Below are positions 26,786-36,222 of a DNA stretch of 64,000 nt, one piece after another. Source of the DNA: Kutzneria chonburiensis (GTDB taxonomy: Bacteria; Actinomycetota; Actinomycetes; Mycobacteriales; Pseudonocardiaceae); NCBI RefSeq assembly GCF_028622115.1, contig NZ_CP097263.1, forward strand, positions 6,944,001 through 7,008,000. Direction: 5' to 3'. Each line of letters begins with the position of its first letter. Within the stretch, counting starts at the first letter, position 1. Position numbers and translations under genes: made by a program. The notes below the pieces were generated by a model. It did no database searches. It had not been told where the DNA came from and saw only the letters and a list, made by a program, of their open reading frames with translations.

Positions 26786-28512
26786 TGGAAATGACCGCCG
26801 AAGGTCTCGACCGTGGCCAGCTGGTGCTCGACCAGCGACTCGAGAATGGCCTCGGCGGTCCGCTGGTCGCAGCCCAGCAACGCCGCCGCACCCCGGCTGG
26901 TCAACGGCTCGTCCGTGGCCGTGGCGAGCCGGAAGAAGGCGTCACGGTGGGCCGGGGACAGCGCCCGGCAGCTCAGCTCGATGCTGCCCTGTAGGTCGAC
27001 GCGGGCGTTGACCAGCTCGTCCAGCCAGTCGCCACGATGCCGCAGCCGTTCCAGCAGCACCGCGATCGTCCAATGTGGACGAATCGCCAGCCGGTTGGCC
27101 GCGGCCACCAGGGCCATCGGGGACGCCTCGAACAGCCGGATCAGCTTGCGGGCCTGGGGCAACTCCGCCCGCAGCCGACGCCAGCCGATCACCGAGCCGA
27201 GCAGCTCCAACGCCTCATCCTCGGCCGGCGGCCCAAGGTCCACGGCCAGACTCGTGCCACGCAGCGGCAGCCGCGTCCGGCAGCCGACGATCACCGCGCA
27301 GCCGCCACCGCTGGGCAGCAACGGCGCCAGTTCGACCGTGCTCACGGCATTGTCGATCAAGATCAGCACCCGACGCTCCGCGGTCCAGCCTCGCAGCAGC
27401 TGGCTGCGCTCCTCGATGCTGTCCGGCAGCTGCGCGACCGTGCCGCGGATGGCCCGCAGGAAGCCGGTGAGCGCCTCGACCGGAGTCTGTTCGGCCAGGT
27501 CGGCGTGCAGCTGACCGTGTGGGAAGCGGGCACGGACCCGGTGCGCGAGATGCGTGGCGAAGGCGGTCTTGCCCGAGCCCGGCGGCCCTACCACCGACAC
27601 CACGGCCGGCGCGGAGCGGGCCGGCTGTTGCAGCTGGCTCTCGGCGGCGGCCAGCTCGACCGTCCGACCGACGAAGACCGGCAGGTCGGCCGGCAGCTGC
27701 GCCGGCGGATCGACCCAGCCGCCGGTACGGACCGCGCCGCTGGGCGTCAGCGCGTCCAGCTGGGGATTGCCGACCAGCAGGCCCCGGTGGACCTGCTGGA
27801 GCTGCTGCCCCGGCTCCAGGCCTAGGTCGTCGACGAGCGTGGACCGGATGCGCTGGAAGACGTGCAGCGCCTCGGAGCGACGGCCCAGCAGGTGCAGCGC
27901 CATCATCAGCTTGACGTGCAGGCCTTCGTGCGCCGGATAGTCCCGGACCAGGGTGCTCAGGTCGTTGATGACCTCGTGGTGGTGGCCGAGCATCAGCTCG
28001 ACCTCCATCCGCTGGTCGATCACGCCGACCTTGGTCTCCTCCAAGCTCCGGATGTGGTGCGCCAGCACCGGCCCGGCGTCCACGTCGCTCAGCGCCGAGC
28101 CACGCCACACCGCCAGCGCCGCGCGCAGCGTCTCCGCCGCCGACTCGATGTGGCCGCTGTCCAGCTCGGACCGGCCACGCGCGACCAGCACGCCGAACCG
28201 GCCGGCGTCCACGTCCTGGTCCGGCAGCGTGAGGGCATAGCCGACGTGCCTGGTGTGCAGCACCGACACCGTGGAGTCGTGGGAGGCCAGCAACCGGCGC
28301 AGATGTGACATATAGGTCTGGAGCGTGCCCATCGCCTTGGTCGGCGGCTCCGGGCCCCACACCTCCTCGATGAGGTGCTCGACGCGGACCACGGTGTTGG
28401 CGTTGAGGGCGAGCAGGGCGAACAGCTGCCGAAGTTTCGGCTGCGAGGGGGTGATGCGCTCGTCGCCGCGCGTCACCTCGAACTGGCCGAGCACCCGCAC
28501 CTGCATCTGCAC
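26668..28512 (-). CDS. SARP-family regulator with NB-ARC ATPase domain (AfsR-like, no TPR)
   Basis: A 614-residue likely pathway activator of the adjacent PKS cluster. Residues 1-95 are an OmpR-type winged helix (MQMQVRVLGQFEV start). About 100-245 is the BTAD bacterial transcriptional activation domain. An NB-ARC ATPase follows with Walker A GPPGSGKT near 307 and the aspartate-rich strand VLILIDNA. The C-terminal winged-helix part ends without the TPR repeats of full-length AfsR. Orientation is convergent with the biosynthetic operon, and its 3' end overlaps the glycosyltransferase gene by 118 bases. I could not find SARP heptamer repeats before the PKS with confidence. Confidence 0.9.
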   Translation of the reverse strand: MQMQVRVLGQFEVTRGDERITPSQPKLRQLFALLALNANTVVRVEHLIEEVWGPEPPTKAMGTLQTYMSHLRRLLASHDSTVSVLHTRHVGYALTLPDQDVDAGRFGVLVARGRSELDSGHIESAAETLRAALAVWRGSALSDVDAGPVLAHHIRSLEETKVGVIDQRMEVELMLGHHHEVINDLSTLVRDYPAHEGLHVKLMMALHLLGRRSEALHVFQRIRSTLVDDLGLEPGQQLQQVHRGLLVGNPQLDALTPSGAVRTGGWVDPPAQLPADLPVFVGRTVELAAAESQLQQPARSAPAVVSVVGPPGSGKTAFATHLAHRVRARFPHGQLHADLAEQTPVEALTGFLRAIRGTVAQLPDSIEERSQLLRGWTAERRVLILIDNAVSTVELAPLLPSGGGCAVIVGCRTRLPLRGTSLAVDLGPPAEDEALELLGSVIGWRRLRAELPQARKLIRLFEASPMALVAAANRLAIRPHWTIAVLLERLRHRGDWLDELVNARVDLQGSIELSCRALSPAHRDAFFRLATATDEPLTSRGAAALLGCDQRTAEAILESLVEHQLATVETFGGHFHYRFSSLVRVAASSLSQFAAASAPPAEANDLWIRRAPSA

Positions 28513-28658
28513 ACCTCCCGCCAGAGGTTGTCGTCCGGTCCGCAGTTCCTATCGCGCCGTGGCGGTCCCGTCCAGCATGAGTAAACGGACGGTCACGCGC
28601 TGTGCCCCAATGGTGCCCCTCGGTCGGGTTCATTGTCGTCGCTGCGACAATCGGGGTC
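28513..28658. promoter_or_regulatory. Divergent promoter region, SARP gene and SRPBCC gene
   Basis: Short divergent spacer. GACAAT at 28646-28651 lies at leaderless distance from the ATG at 28659. The minus-strand promoter for the SARP gene must also be here, but I could not define its boxes. Confidence 0.4.
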
Positions 28659-29102
28659 ATGGCAGAGGTGAAGGCAACCGCCGAGCGGGTCATCGACAAG
28701 CCCTCGGACGCGGTCTACGCGGCGCTGGCGGACTACGCCGGCACCCGGGCGGGGATCCTGCCCGAGAACTACAGCGAGTACGAGGTGCTGGCCGGCGGGA
28801 CCGGCGCCGGCACCAAGGTGCACTGGAAGCTCCAGGCCACCAAGAAGCGGGTGCGGGACTGCGTGCTGGAGGTCAGCGAGCCGACGCCGGGCACGCTGGT
28901 GGAGACCGACGCCAACTCGACCATGGTGACGACCTGGACGGTCACGCCGCAGGGCGAGGGGTCCAGCGCCGTGCACGTGCAGACGACCTGGCAGGGCGCC
29001 GGCGGCGTGGCCGGCTTCTTCGAGGGCACGTTCGCGCCGCTGGGACTGCGCCGGATCCACACGGCGACGCTGGACAAGCTGGCTGCAACCGTTCGCAGCT
29101 AG
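28659..29102 (+). CDS. SRPBCC (START-like) family protein
   Basis: A 147-residue protein with the helix-grip pattern of the SRPBCC superfamily: an N-terminal strand (KATAERVIDKPSDAVYAALADY), long beta-sheet centre and C-terminal helix (FAPLGLRRIHTATLDKL). Members bind hydrophobic ligands in a deep pocket, and some act as polyketide cyclases, but this short stand-alone type is usually uncharacterised. It is next to the PKS cluster yet divergent from the regulator, so involvement in that pathway is possible but not shown. The start was chosen by the -10 box; an in-frame ATG 57 bases upstream is less likely. Confidence 0.85.
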   Translation: MAEVKATAERVIDKPSDAVYAALADYAGTRAGILPENYSEYEVLAGGTGAGTKVHWKLQATKKRVRDCVLEVSEPTPGTLVETDANSTMVTTWTVTPQGEGSSAVHVQTTWQGAGGVAGFFEGTFAPLGLRRIHTATLDKLAATVRS

Positions 29103-29128
29103 TTTCGGTATGAATTCCCGGGGCCACC

Positions 29129-29166
29129 CTCGGCCTTGTTCGCTCGTTCGAGTGAACAAGGCCGAG
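29129..29166. terminator. Near-perfect 38-base hairpin
   Basis: CTCGGCCTTGTTC and GAACAAGGCCGAG pair perfectly. Inside them CTCG-TT-CGAG continues the stem after a single G/T wobble, so almost the whole element is base-paired. It lies 27 bases after the SRPBCC stop and has no T-run. Confidence 0.7.
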
Positions 29167-29304
29167 AGATCATGGACGGCCACACCCAGCCGGTACGCTT
29201 CCGCCACCGCGGGGCATGGCAACGGCGAGGTGAACCCGAGTGTCGGTAGTCCATCACGGTGACGGTGACATCGATGGGGACAGCGCGGGCGCGGGCCGAT
29301 CGGC

Positions 29305-31351
29305 ATGAGCGTCCCGCAGCCGCGTCAACCGAGCGGTTCGCGCGAACGGACCAGGCTCACCAAGAAGTGGGCCTACCTGGTCGCGCAGTCCAACTACCTG
29401 CCGCTGGCCACCGGTGAGGTCGAGGAGCGGTTCGCCACCATGCTGGACCAGCTGATCCGGGCCACCGAGGCCGAGCCGATGGACACCGCGGCGGCCGCAC
29501 GGGTCGGCCGGCAGCTGGTGGCGCTGAACTGCGTCAGCGAGGACAGCCTGGCCAGCACCGTCGAGGTGCTCGGTGGCGGGCTGATGATGCAGCCCGAGCT
29601 CCAGGGCCGCCGCAAGATCGCCGAACGCGTGGTGACGATCCTGGGCGCGCTGGCCGCCGGCTACGCCGACGCGACCAAGCATTCGATCTTCGAGCAGCAG
29701 CAGAACCTGACCAAGTCGCTGTTCACCGCGGCCAACGAGACCCAGCAGAGCCTGACCGCAGCGCTGGCCCGCTTCGACGAGGTCTGCGCCGCATCGGCCA
29801 GCGGTATCGGCATCATCCCACGCCGGGCGGTTCCTGCGCAGCAACGAGGCGCTGAGGCGGATCCTGGACATCAGCGAGAACGATCTGGCCAAGCGCACGC
29901 TGTTCGAGCTCATGCCGCCGCCCGAGGCGACCCGGATCCGCACCGCGTGCACCGAGCTCACCGACGGCCGGGTGGACCGGATCCGGCACCGCCGCACCGT
30001 GCTGTACGCCGGCGAGGAGGCCGTGCGGCCGCTGCTGTCGGTCGCGCCGGTCCGTGATGGCAAGGAACTCGTGGTCGTGCTGGACGACGACTCCGAGCTG
30101 TCCCTGCTGCGCAACCAGCTCAAGCACCAGTCGCTGCACGACGTGCTGACCGGCCTGCCCAACCGGCAGTTCCTCAGCACCCGGCTGGAGGCACTGCTCA
30201 ACCAGGCCGACCGCGGCACCGGAACCACGCTGTACCAACTCGACCTCGACGCCTTCTCGGTGATCACCGACGGGCTCGGCCGGCAGGCCGGCGAGCAGGT
30301 GCTGTGCACGGTCGCCGACCGGCTGCGCGCGGTGTTCCTCGGCGAGCGGGCGATGATCGCGCGTATCGGCCATGACGAGTTCGCGGTGCTGGTGGAGAAC
30401 ACGGCGGCCACGCCCGGCGTCGTGGCCACCATCGAGCGCATCAACGAGGAACTGTCCGAGCCGGTCTACCTGCCCGGTGGTCAGGGCGTCACGGCGTCGG
30501 CGACCATCGGCGTGGTGCACCGGCCGCCGTCCGGCCTGTCGATGGACGACGTGTTCCAGACCGCCGATCTCACGCTGCGGCGGGCCCGGCGCAAGGGCAC
30601 CTCGTGGGAGCTGCACGACACCGTGCTGGACGCCGCCGACCAGGAGCTTGCCGCCATGGCTGCGGCGTTGCCCGGCGCGTGGGAGACCGGCGAGGTGCGG
30701 CTGGTCTTCGACCGTCAGGTGGAGCTGGCCACCGGCCGTCCGCACGGCGTGCAGGCGGTGCTGCGCTGGGATCGGCCGGGTCACGGCGTGGTCGATCACC
30801 GGCAGTGCGTGGAGTTGGCCGAGCAGACCGGGATGATGGTGCCGCTGGGCGGCTGGCTGTTGCGCAGTGCGTGCGAGCAGGGCGCGGGCTTGGACTCCGC
30901 GGTGGAGATCAGCCTGCCGACCTGTCTGGCCAACGACGAGGAGCTGGTCGCCCGGGTACTCGGCGAGCTGGGGCTGAGCGGGCTGCCGGCGTCACGGCTG
31001 CGGGTCGGCCTGCCGGCCGGCGCGCTCGGCGGCACCGCCGCGGACAACGTGGGCTTCCTGGCCGACAACGGCATCGACGTGATCGTCGACGAGTTCGGGC
31101 TCGGCGCACACGACCTCACGTACCTGGAGGACCTCAAGCTCCGCTCGGTGCGGATCGCCCGCTGGCTGGTGGCGCGGCAGGCCCGGCCCGAGGGACCCGG
31201 CCCGGTCGTGCAGCGGTCGCTGACGCAGCTGGTCGACCTGGCCCACGAGTCCGGGGTGACGGTCGCCGTGGACGGCATCGAGTCCGAGGAGCAGGCCGAC
31301 TGGTGGCGTGAGCTGGGCTGCGACGTCGGCGCCGGACCGTACTTCGACTAG
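29305..31351 (+). CDS. PAS-GGDEF-EAL-type protein, degenerate, frame interrupted
   Basis: A cyclic-di-GMP-type signalling protein. The N-terminal helical region and the beginning of a PAS domain (to about 29816) are in one frame. The rest of the PAS, GGDEF and EAL regions are in another. Removing one C from CCC at 29817-29819 joins them as GIGIIHAGRFLRSNEAL. The GGDEF signature reads GHDEF. The EAL motif is VQAVLRW, and DDFG and EGVE-like motifs are altered (DEFGLG, DGIES), so both catalytic domains look inactive. A receptor or allosteric role is more likely. The stop overlaps the converging hydrolase gene by four bases. It may also be a true pseudogene or two polypeptides. Confidence 0.75.
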
Positions 31352-32310
31352 CAGCGCGGCGGGTTTCCCGTCGGCCCCAGCACACGGTTGGCCCAGGCCA
31401 CGGCTTTGGCGAACCAGTCAGGGGCGTGCGGCGCGAGGTTGAGGTCGTGGCCGGCGTCAGGCAGCTCGTACGTGTCGACGCACTGGGCTTTCGGGTAGTG
31501 CGCGGCCTCGTGCTTGAGCGCGGCGGCGTAGGCCAGGTCCTGCTGACCCTCGGCAATCAGCACCGGCACGGCGATGTCGTTGGTGATCGGGGACGCCTGC
31601 GCGAGGAGCGTGTCGGCCAGTTCCGTCGTGGTGACGGTGTCCTTGACCTTCTCGTCGGCGGCGATGACCGCCGGATCGTCGTGCGGGCCGTGCCAGAAGA
31701 CCTGGCGGGTACCGGGACGAGTGGTCAGGTAGGTCGGGTCCAACGACGCCGGTATCAGCGAGGTTGCGACGGGGACGGCCGCCGCCGGCTGGACCTCGTG
31801 GGCCATGCCGGTGATCAGCAGCGCGTCGACGTCGGCGTAGGTGGCGGCCTCGTACCAGGCGACGACGGAGCCGTAGGAATGGCCGGCCAGCAGGACTCTC
31901 GTGAAGGGGGCGCCGAGCTGGCCCAGCCTCGCGGCGTTGACGACCTGGTGCACGGCGCTGGCTTCGCTGGCGTTGGTCAGCAGCGGGCCGGCCGGGTGGG
32001 AGCTGGCCCCCGTACCAGGACGGTCGAGGGCCAGCGTGGTGTAGCCGGCGGCGGTTGCTCGCCGCACGTACGAGTAAGTGTCCGGCTGGTAAGGGAAATC
32101 CCAGTAGGCACGATTGTAGGTGGCCCCGGCCAACAGGATCTGCACGGTCGGGGCCGGCTTTGCCCCGGCCCAGCAGAGCTGTCCGGCCACGGTCTGCGTG
32201 CCGGCGAGCGGCATCGTCACCGGGACGGCGACGTCCCGGCAGGTGGGGGCATCGGCGACGGGCGTGAGCGTCGCCGCGGACATCAAGGCCACCAGTGCCG
32301 CTGTGAACAC
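31348..32310 (-). CDS. Exported alpha/beta hydrolase
   Basis: A 320-residue predicted secreted hydrolase. Residues 1 to about 21 (MFTAALVALMSAATLTPVADA) are a signal peptide. The mature part has nucleophile motif GHSYGS, a catalytic-acid region near AEGQQDLAY and a His in DAGHDLN. Cysteines near the start of the mature part and at the end could form disulfides. Substrate unknown; esterase or lipase activity is plausible. It follows the MFS gene by 50 bases on the same strand, so both may be co-transcribed with the LCP gene. Confidence 0.85.
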   Translation of the reverse strand: MFTAALVALMSAATLTPVADAPTCRDVAVPVTMPLAGTQTVAGQLCWAGAKPAPTVQILLAGATYNRAYWDFPYQPDTYSYVRRATAAGYTTLALDRPGTGASSHPAGPLLTNASEASAVHQVVNAARLGQLGAPFTRVLLAGHSYGSVVAWYEAATYADVDALLITGMAHEVQPAAAVPVATSLIPASLDPTYLTTRPGTRQVFWHGPHDDPAVIAADEKVKDTVTTTELADTLLAQASPITNDIAVPVLIAEGQQDLAYAAALKHEAAHYPKAQCVDTYELPDAGHDLNLAPHAPDWFAKAVAWANRVLGPTGNPPRC

Positions 32311-32360
32311 GGGCCGGAGTCTAGGGTCGTGGCTGCCTTTCCTCGGCTGGTTTCACCCCA

Positions 32361-33581
32361 TCAGCTGACGGAAGGCGAGCGATCGTCGTAGCGGATGAAG
32401 CCCCGCAGCCCGGCCGAGCCCAGCACCGCGACCACACAGGCCAGGCCGCCGGTCCAGATCGCCGGCCGGACACCGACCAGGCTGGCCATACCGCCGGCGC
32501 GGATCTGCGACAGCTGCGGGCCGAGGGTGTAGCTGAGCAGCTCGATGCCGGCCAGCCGGCCGCGCAGGTGGTCGGGAATGGTCTGATTCCACATGGTGCT
32601 GCGGAAAAGCCCGCTCACCATGTCCGCGGCTCCTGCTACCGCAAGGAAAACCAGGACCAGCCAGACCGGTGTCGACCAGCCGGCGCCGGCCATGGCCAAC
32701 CCCCACACGCCGGCGGCAATCGCGACCATCAGGCCATGCCGGTGCACCTTCGACGTCCAGCCGCTGGTGAGGGTCACGGCCAGGCCGCCGACGGATGTCG
32801 CCGCGTACATCAGGCCCAGGGCCCACGGCGCGCCGAGTTCGTCGGCCAGGAAGGGGAAAAGGGCGTTGGGCATGGCCAGGATCATCGCCGCCAGGTCCAC
32901 CAGGTACGTGCCCAGCAGCTCCTGCCGACTTCCCGCGTAGCGCAAGCCTTCCAGGATGCCACGCAGCGACGGCTTGTCCGCATCGGACGGTGGCGGCACG
33001 GCTTTCAGTTGTGCCAGCAGGGAAAGCGCGATGGCGAACGAGACGATGTCGCACGTGTAGGCGGTGGAGACGCCGAAGGTGGCGGCGATCAGGCCGCCGA
33101 TCGCCGGGCCGACGATCGCGCCGACGCTGAACCGCATGGAACTCAACGCGATCGCGGCCGTCAGCTGATCACGCGGCACGATCCGCGGCAGCAAGGCGTC
33201 CAGCGACGGCCGTTGCAGCCCGTCCAAAGCCGCGGCCACCGCGGCCACGGCGTAGATCAGCCACAGCATCGGGTGCGGCAGCAGGGAATTGGCCAGCAGC
33301 AGCGACGACATCAGCCCGAGACCGGCTTCCGCCAGCAGCACGATCTTGCCGCGGTCCACGGCATCGGCCAGCGCGCCGCCGTACAGGCCGAACACGATCA
33401 TTGGCACCAGCTCGACCAGGCCCATGGCCCCGACCGCGAGGTACGAGCCGGTGAGTTCCTTGATCTGCAACGGCACCGTCACGTACGTGATGAAGCTGCC
33501 CAGCACCGAGACCGCGCCCGACGACCACAGCAGCCGGTAGTCGCGCGAGGTCCGCCACGGACGGAGGTCCAGAACAGTCAC
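32361..33581 (-). CDS. MFS transporter (EntS/MFS_3-like exporter)
   Basis: A 406-residue integral membrane protein with about ten to twelve hydrophobic helices. The beginning (LRPWRTSRDYRLLWSSGAVSVLGSFIT) and the DAVDRGKI loop between helices 2 and 3 match the MFS_3 group, which includes the enterobactin exporter EntS and macrolide exporters. It probably exports a small molecule by proton antiport; the substrate is unknown. GTG start, 42 bases after the LCP gene on the same strand. Confidence 0.9.
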   Translation of the reverse strand: MTVLDLRPWRTSRDYRLLWSSGAVSVLGSFITYVTVPLQIKELTGSYLAVGAMGLVELVPMIVFGLYGGALADAVDRGKIVLLAEAGLGLMSSLLLANSLLPHPMLWLIYAVAAVAAALDGLQRPSLDALLPRIVPRDQLTAAIALSSMRFSVGAIVGPAIGGLIAATFGVSTAYTCDIVSFAIALSLLAQLKAVPPPSDADKPSLRGILEGLRYAGSRQELLGTYLVDLAAMILAMPNALFPFLADELGAPWALGLMYAATSVGGLAVTLTSGWTSKVHRHGLMVAIAAGVWGLAMAGAGWSTPVWLVLVFLAVAGAADMVSGLFRSTMWNQTIPDHLRGRLAGIELLSYTLGPQLSQIRAGGMASLVGVRPAIWTGGLACVVAVLGSAGLRGFIRYDDRSPSVS

Positions 33582-33623
33582 GAAGGGTCATGCTGACCGC
33601 AGTCAGCGGCCGAGCGCCACCGA

Positions 33624-35123
33624 TTAAGGGATGCAGGTGACGCCGCTGGCGTCGATCTGGGGGCGGTCCGGGGTCACCGTGGTGGTGGCCGGCGGGGCCA
33701 GCTGGAGCTGCCCGGCGCCGGCCACGCCCTGGGCCTCACCGGAGCCGGGGCCGTGATAGGCGTTGCCCAGCAGTACCAGCACGTGCCCCGGGCTCAGCGA
33801 GGAGTTGACCGCCATCGGCAGGTCGCCGAGCGCGGTCGCCACCTGCTGGGCAGCGGCCTTGTCCGCGGCGGCGTACTGGACCAGCGAGGTGGGCCGCTTG
33901 GCCGGAGCCGTCAGGACATCGCCCTTGGTGTAGCCCTGGCCGACCATGTACGTCGACACGCGACCGGCCAGGCCGCTCATCGTGCTGGCGTTGCTCACGT
34001 CCACGGTGATCGCCGCGTTGGCGCCGGTCGCGGCGGAGGTCGTGGTCGGCGCGGCGCTGGTCGCCTGCTTGCCGACCTTGCTGAACAGCGCCTTCACCCA
34101 CGCCTGCACGTCGCTCGGCGTCACGATCACCACGTCGGCCCCGCCGACCTTGCCGTCGACATTGGTCACCGGCATGGTGTTGAAGGTGATGCTGCCGCCG
34201 GACAGGCCCTGCATCTCGCCGGCGAACTCCAGCAGCTGCCAGCCGGAGTCCACCACAACGGCGTTCTGCACCGCCTTGACGATGGTGTCCAGCCGGCTCG
34301 GGTTGGTCAGCACGCCGGTGGACAGCATCTGGTGGGCCAGCGAGGCCAGGAAGGCCTGCTGCCGGTGCTCGCGGTCGAGCTCGTTGATCAGGCCGTGCCG
34401 CTGCCGCACGAACTGCAGCGCGGTCACGCCCTGCACGGTCTGCTGGCCGGCCTTGAACCGGGCGCCCGTCATGTCGTCGTAGGTGTCCTTGAGCAGGCAC
34501 ACCGGCACGCCGCCGACGGCGTCGCTGATCTGCGCGAAGCCGTACAGGTTGACCTCGGCGTAGTGGTCGATGGTCACGCCGGTGAGCTGCTCGACGGTCT
34601 GCACGGTCTTCTTGCGGCCGCCGTCCATGCCGGCCAGCGTCAGCTTCTTCTTGTCGCTCTCGCCGCGCCGCTGCGCGTCCTGCTTGGCCTCGTTGAAGCC
34701 GTAGCCGAAGGCCGCGTTGATCTTGTCCTTGCCGTTCTCGCCGACGATGCTGACCCACGAGTCACGGGGGATGGAGAAGGCCGAGGCGGCGGTGCCGTCG
34801 CCCGGCACGTGCACCACGATCAGGGTGTCCGACTCGATCTCGCCGTCGTCCGGACCGGCGTGCAGCGAGGCCAGCAGGTTCGGGTCGAGCGGGTCGCCGT
34901 GGGCGTCGGTCCGGCTGTCCATGCCGACCAGCAGGATGTTCATGTCCTGGCCCGGCGTCTTCGGCGTGGTCTTGCTGTCGATCACGTCCGCGTGCTGCAC
35001 GCCCGCTTCCGCGTTGGTCACCGTCGACCAGCCGTAGTACGTGGTGCCCAGCACGAGCACCGACACCGCGGCCAGCACGCTCTTGCCGCCGATCAGGGCG
35101 ATCCGCGCGCCTGTGCCCACCAT
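33624..35123 (-). CDS. LytR-CpsA-Psr family cell-wall ligase
   Basis: A membrane-anchored enzyme of the class that attaches anionic or arabinogalactan-type polymers from undecaprenyl-phosphate carriers to peptidoglycan. One N-terminal helix (IALIGGKSVLAAVSVLVLG) is followed by the LCP domain with SDTLIVVHVP, FSIPRDSW and VRQRHGLINELDREHRQQ, whose Asp and Arg residues bind the carrier. A C-terminal LytR_C domain (ITVDVSNASTMSGLA onward) ends the protein at about 499 residues. ATG was preferred to a GTG 12 bases upstream because of spacing from the GGGGTGGG site. Confidence 0.93.
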   Translation of the reverse strand: MVGTGARIALIGGKSVLAAVSVLVLGTTYYGWSTVTNAEAGVQHADVIDSKTTPKTPGQDMNILLVGMDSRTDAHGDPLDPNLLASLHAGPDDGEIESDTLIVVHVPGDGTAASAFSIPRDSWVSIVGENGKDKINAAFGYGFNEAKQDAQRRGESDKKKLTLAGMDGGRKKTVQTVEQLTGVTIDHYAEVNLYGFAQISDAVGGVPVCLLKDTYDDMTGARFKAGQQTVQGVTALQFVRQRHGLINELDREHRQQAFLASLAHQMLSTGVLTNPSRLDTIVKAVQNAVVVDSGWQLLEFAGEMQGLSGGSITFNTMPVTNVDGKVGGADVVIVTPSDVQAWVKALFSKVGKQATSAAPTTTSAATGANAAITVDVSNASTMSGLAGRVSTYMVGQGYTKGDVLTAPAKRPTSLVQYAAADKAAAQQVATALGDLPMAVNSSLSPGHVLVLLGNAYHGPGSGEAQGVAGAGQLQLAPPATTTVTPDRPQIDASGVTCIP

Positions 35124-35276
35124 GGAACAACCCACCCCTTCGCCGAACCCACGCCCGCACCACCGGAACTCTTCCGGTCCCCGAATGCTGTATCAGACGC
35201 CGTCCGGACCAGGCAGGTTGCAATGCGCCAGGCTACATGGCGGGCCGGACGCCCCCGGCCCGTTCGACGAACGGTT

Positions 35277-36191
35277 CTAGGCCGAGGGTACAGAGGTGTG
35301 CACGACGGCCGCGGTGGCGAGGTCGGCAATGGCCGTGCCGATCGACTTGAACACGGTGACCTCGCCCTGGTCCAGCCGCCCGGCGACGGTGCCGGCGCAC
35401 AGGTCGAACAGGGTGCCGCGGACCTTCGGCGAGATGCCCGCCGCGGCCGGTTGGGCCAGGTCGCCGGACTCGCCCATGGCCGTGGACGTGTCGAGGAAAA
35501 CCGACGCGTCGGCGATGAGAGCGTCGTCACCTTCCCTGGTGTACGGCGTGAAGCTCCCCGCGAGATGCACGAAAGTGCCGGGTTTCACCCACGCCCCGGG
35601 CAGCACCGGCTTCGAGGTGGCCACTGTGGCGCACACCACTGCGTCGGCGACGGCCAGCGCCGCCGGCAGATCTGTGACGGCCGCCACCATCACGCCGTCG
35701 CAGACGAAGCCCGGACCGTCCCCGAGCACCAGCAGCCGTTCGAGGTCGAACACTGCCTGATAGGCCTGTGCGGTTGCCCGGGCGTACCGGTCCTCGCCGA
35801 TCACCAGCAGGGTCCTGATATCCGGACGGGCGAGGTAGCCGGCGGCGAGTGCGGAGACCCCGGCCGTGGCCCGGCGGGTCAGCTCGCCACCGTCCATGAC
35901 GGCCAGCGGATGCCCGGTTCGTCCGTGCGACAGCAGGTACGTCGAGGAGAACGACTCCAGGTCGGCGAGCACGTTGCGAGGAAAGACCGTGCTCACCTTG
36001 ACGCCGAGGTAGTTCCGGGTCCACGAGGCGCCGATCAGCATGGTGGCGTCGAGCTCGTTGTCCACCCGATGCCGGTGCCGCTGCGGCGCGACGGTGGCCC
36101 GCTGCCCGTGGGCGAACGCGGTGCGCAGGGTCGGCACGAGCACGTCGAACGACAGCAGCTCGCCGATCCTTGCCGCGTCAACGGTCAGCAC
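35277..36191 (-). CDS. Ornithine cyclodeaminase/mu-crystallin family protein
   Basis: A 304-residue NAD(P)-dependent enzyme. The N-terminal substrate-binding part includes GVKVSTVFPRN and the conserved VMDGGELTRRATAGVSALAAGYLARPD segment. A Rossmann domain follows (TLLVIGEDRYARA). Its glycine-rich loop is altered relative to the usual GTGxQA. Family reactions include ornithine to proline, ketimine reduction and alanine dehydrogenation, and I cannot choose between them. GTG start, 30 bases before the deacetylase gene's end on the same strand, so it may be the last gene of the glycosyltransferase operon. Confidence 0.88.
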   Translation of the reverse strand: MLTVDAARIGELLSFDVLVPTLRTAFAHGQRATVAPQRHRHRVDNELDATMLIGASWTRNYLGVKVSTVFPRNVLADLESFSSTYLLSHGRTGHPLAVMDGGELTRRATAGVSALAAGYLARPDIRTLLVIGEDRYARATAQAYQAVFDLERLLVLGDGPGFVCDGVMVAAVTDLPAALAVADAVVCATVATSKPVLPGAWVKPGTFVHLAGSFTPYTREGDDALIADASVFLDTSTAMGESGDLAQPAAAGISPKVRGTLFDLCAGTVAGRLDQGEVTVFKSIGTAIADLATAAVVHTSVPSA

Positions 36192-36222
36192 CGCTCGGTG
36201 ACCCCCGGTTTTCGGGTCTCCC

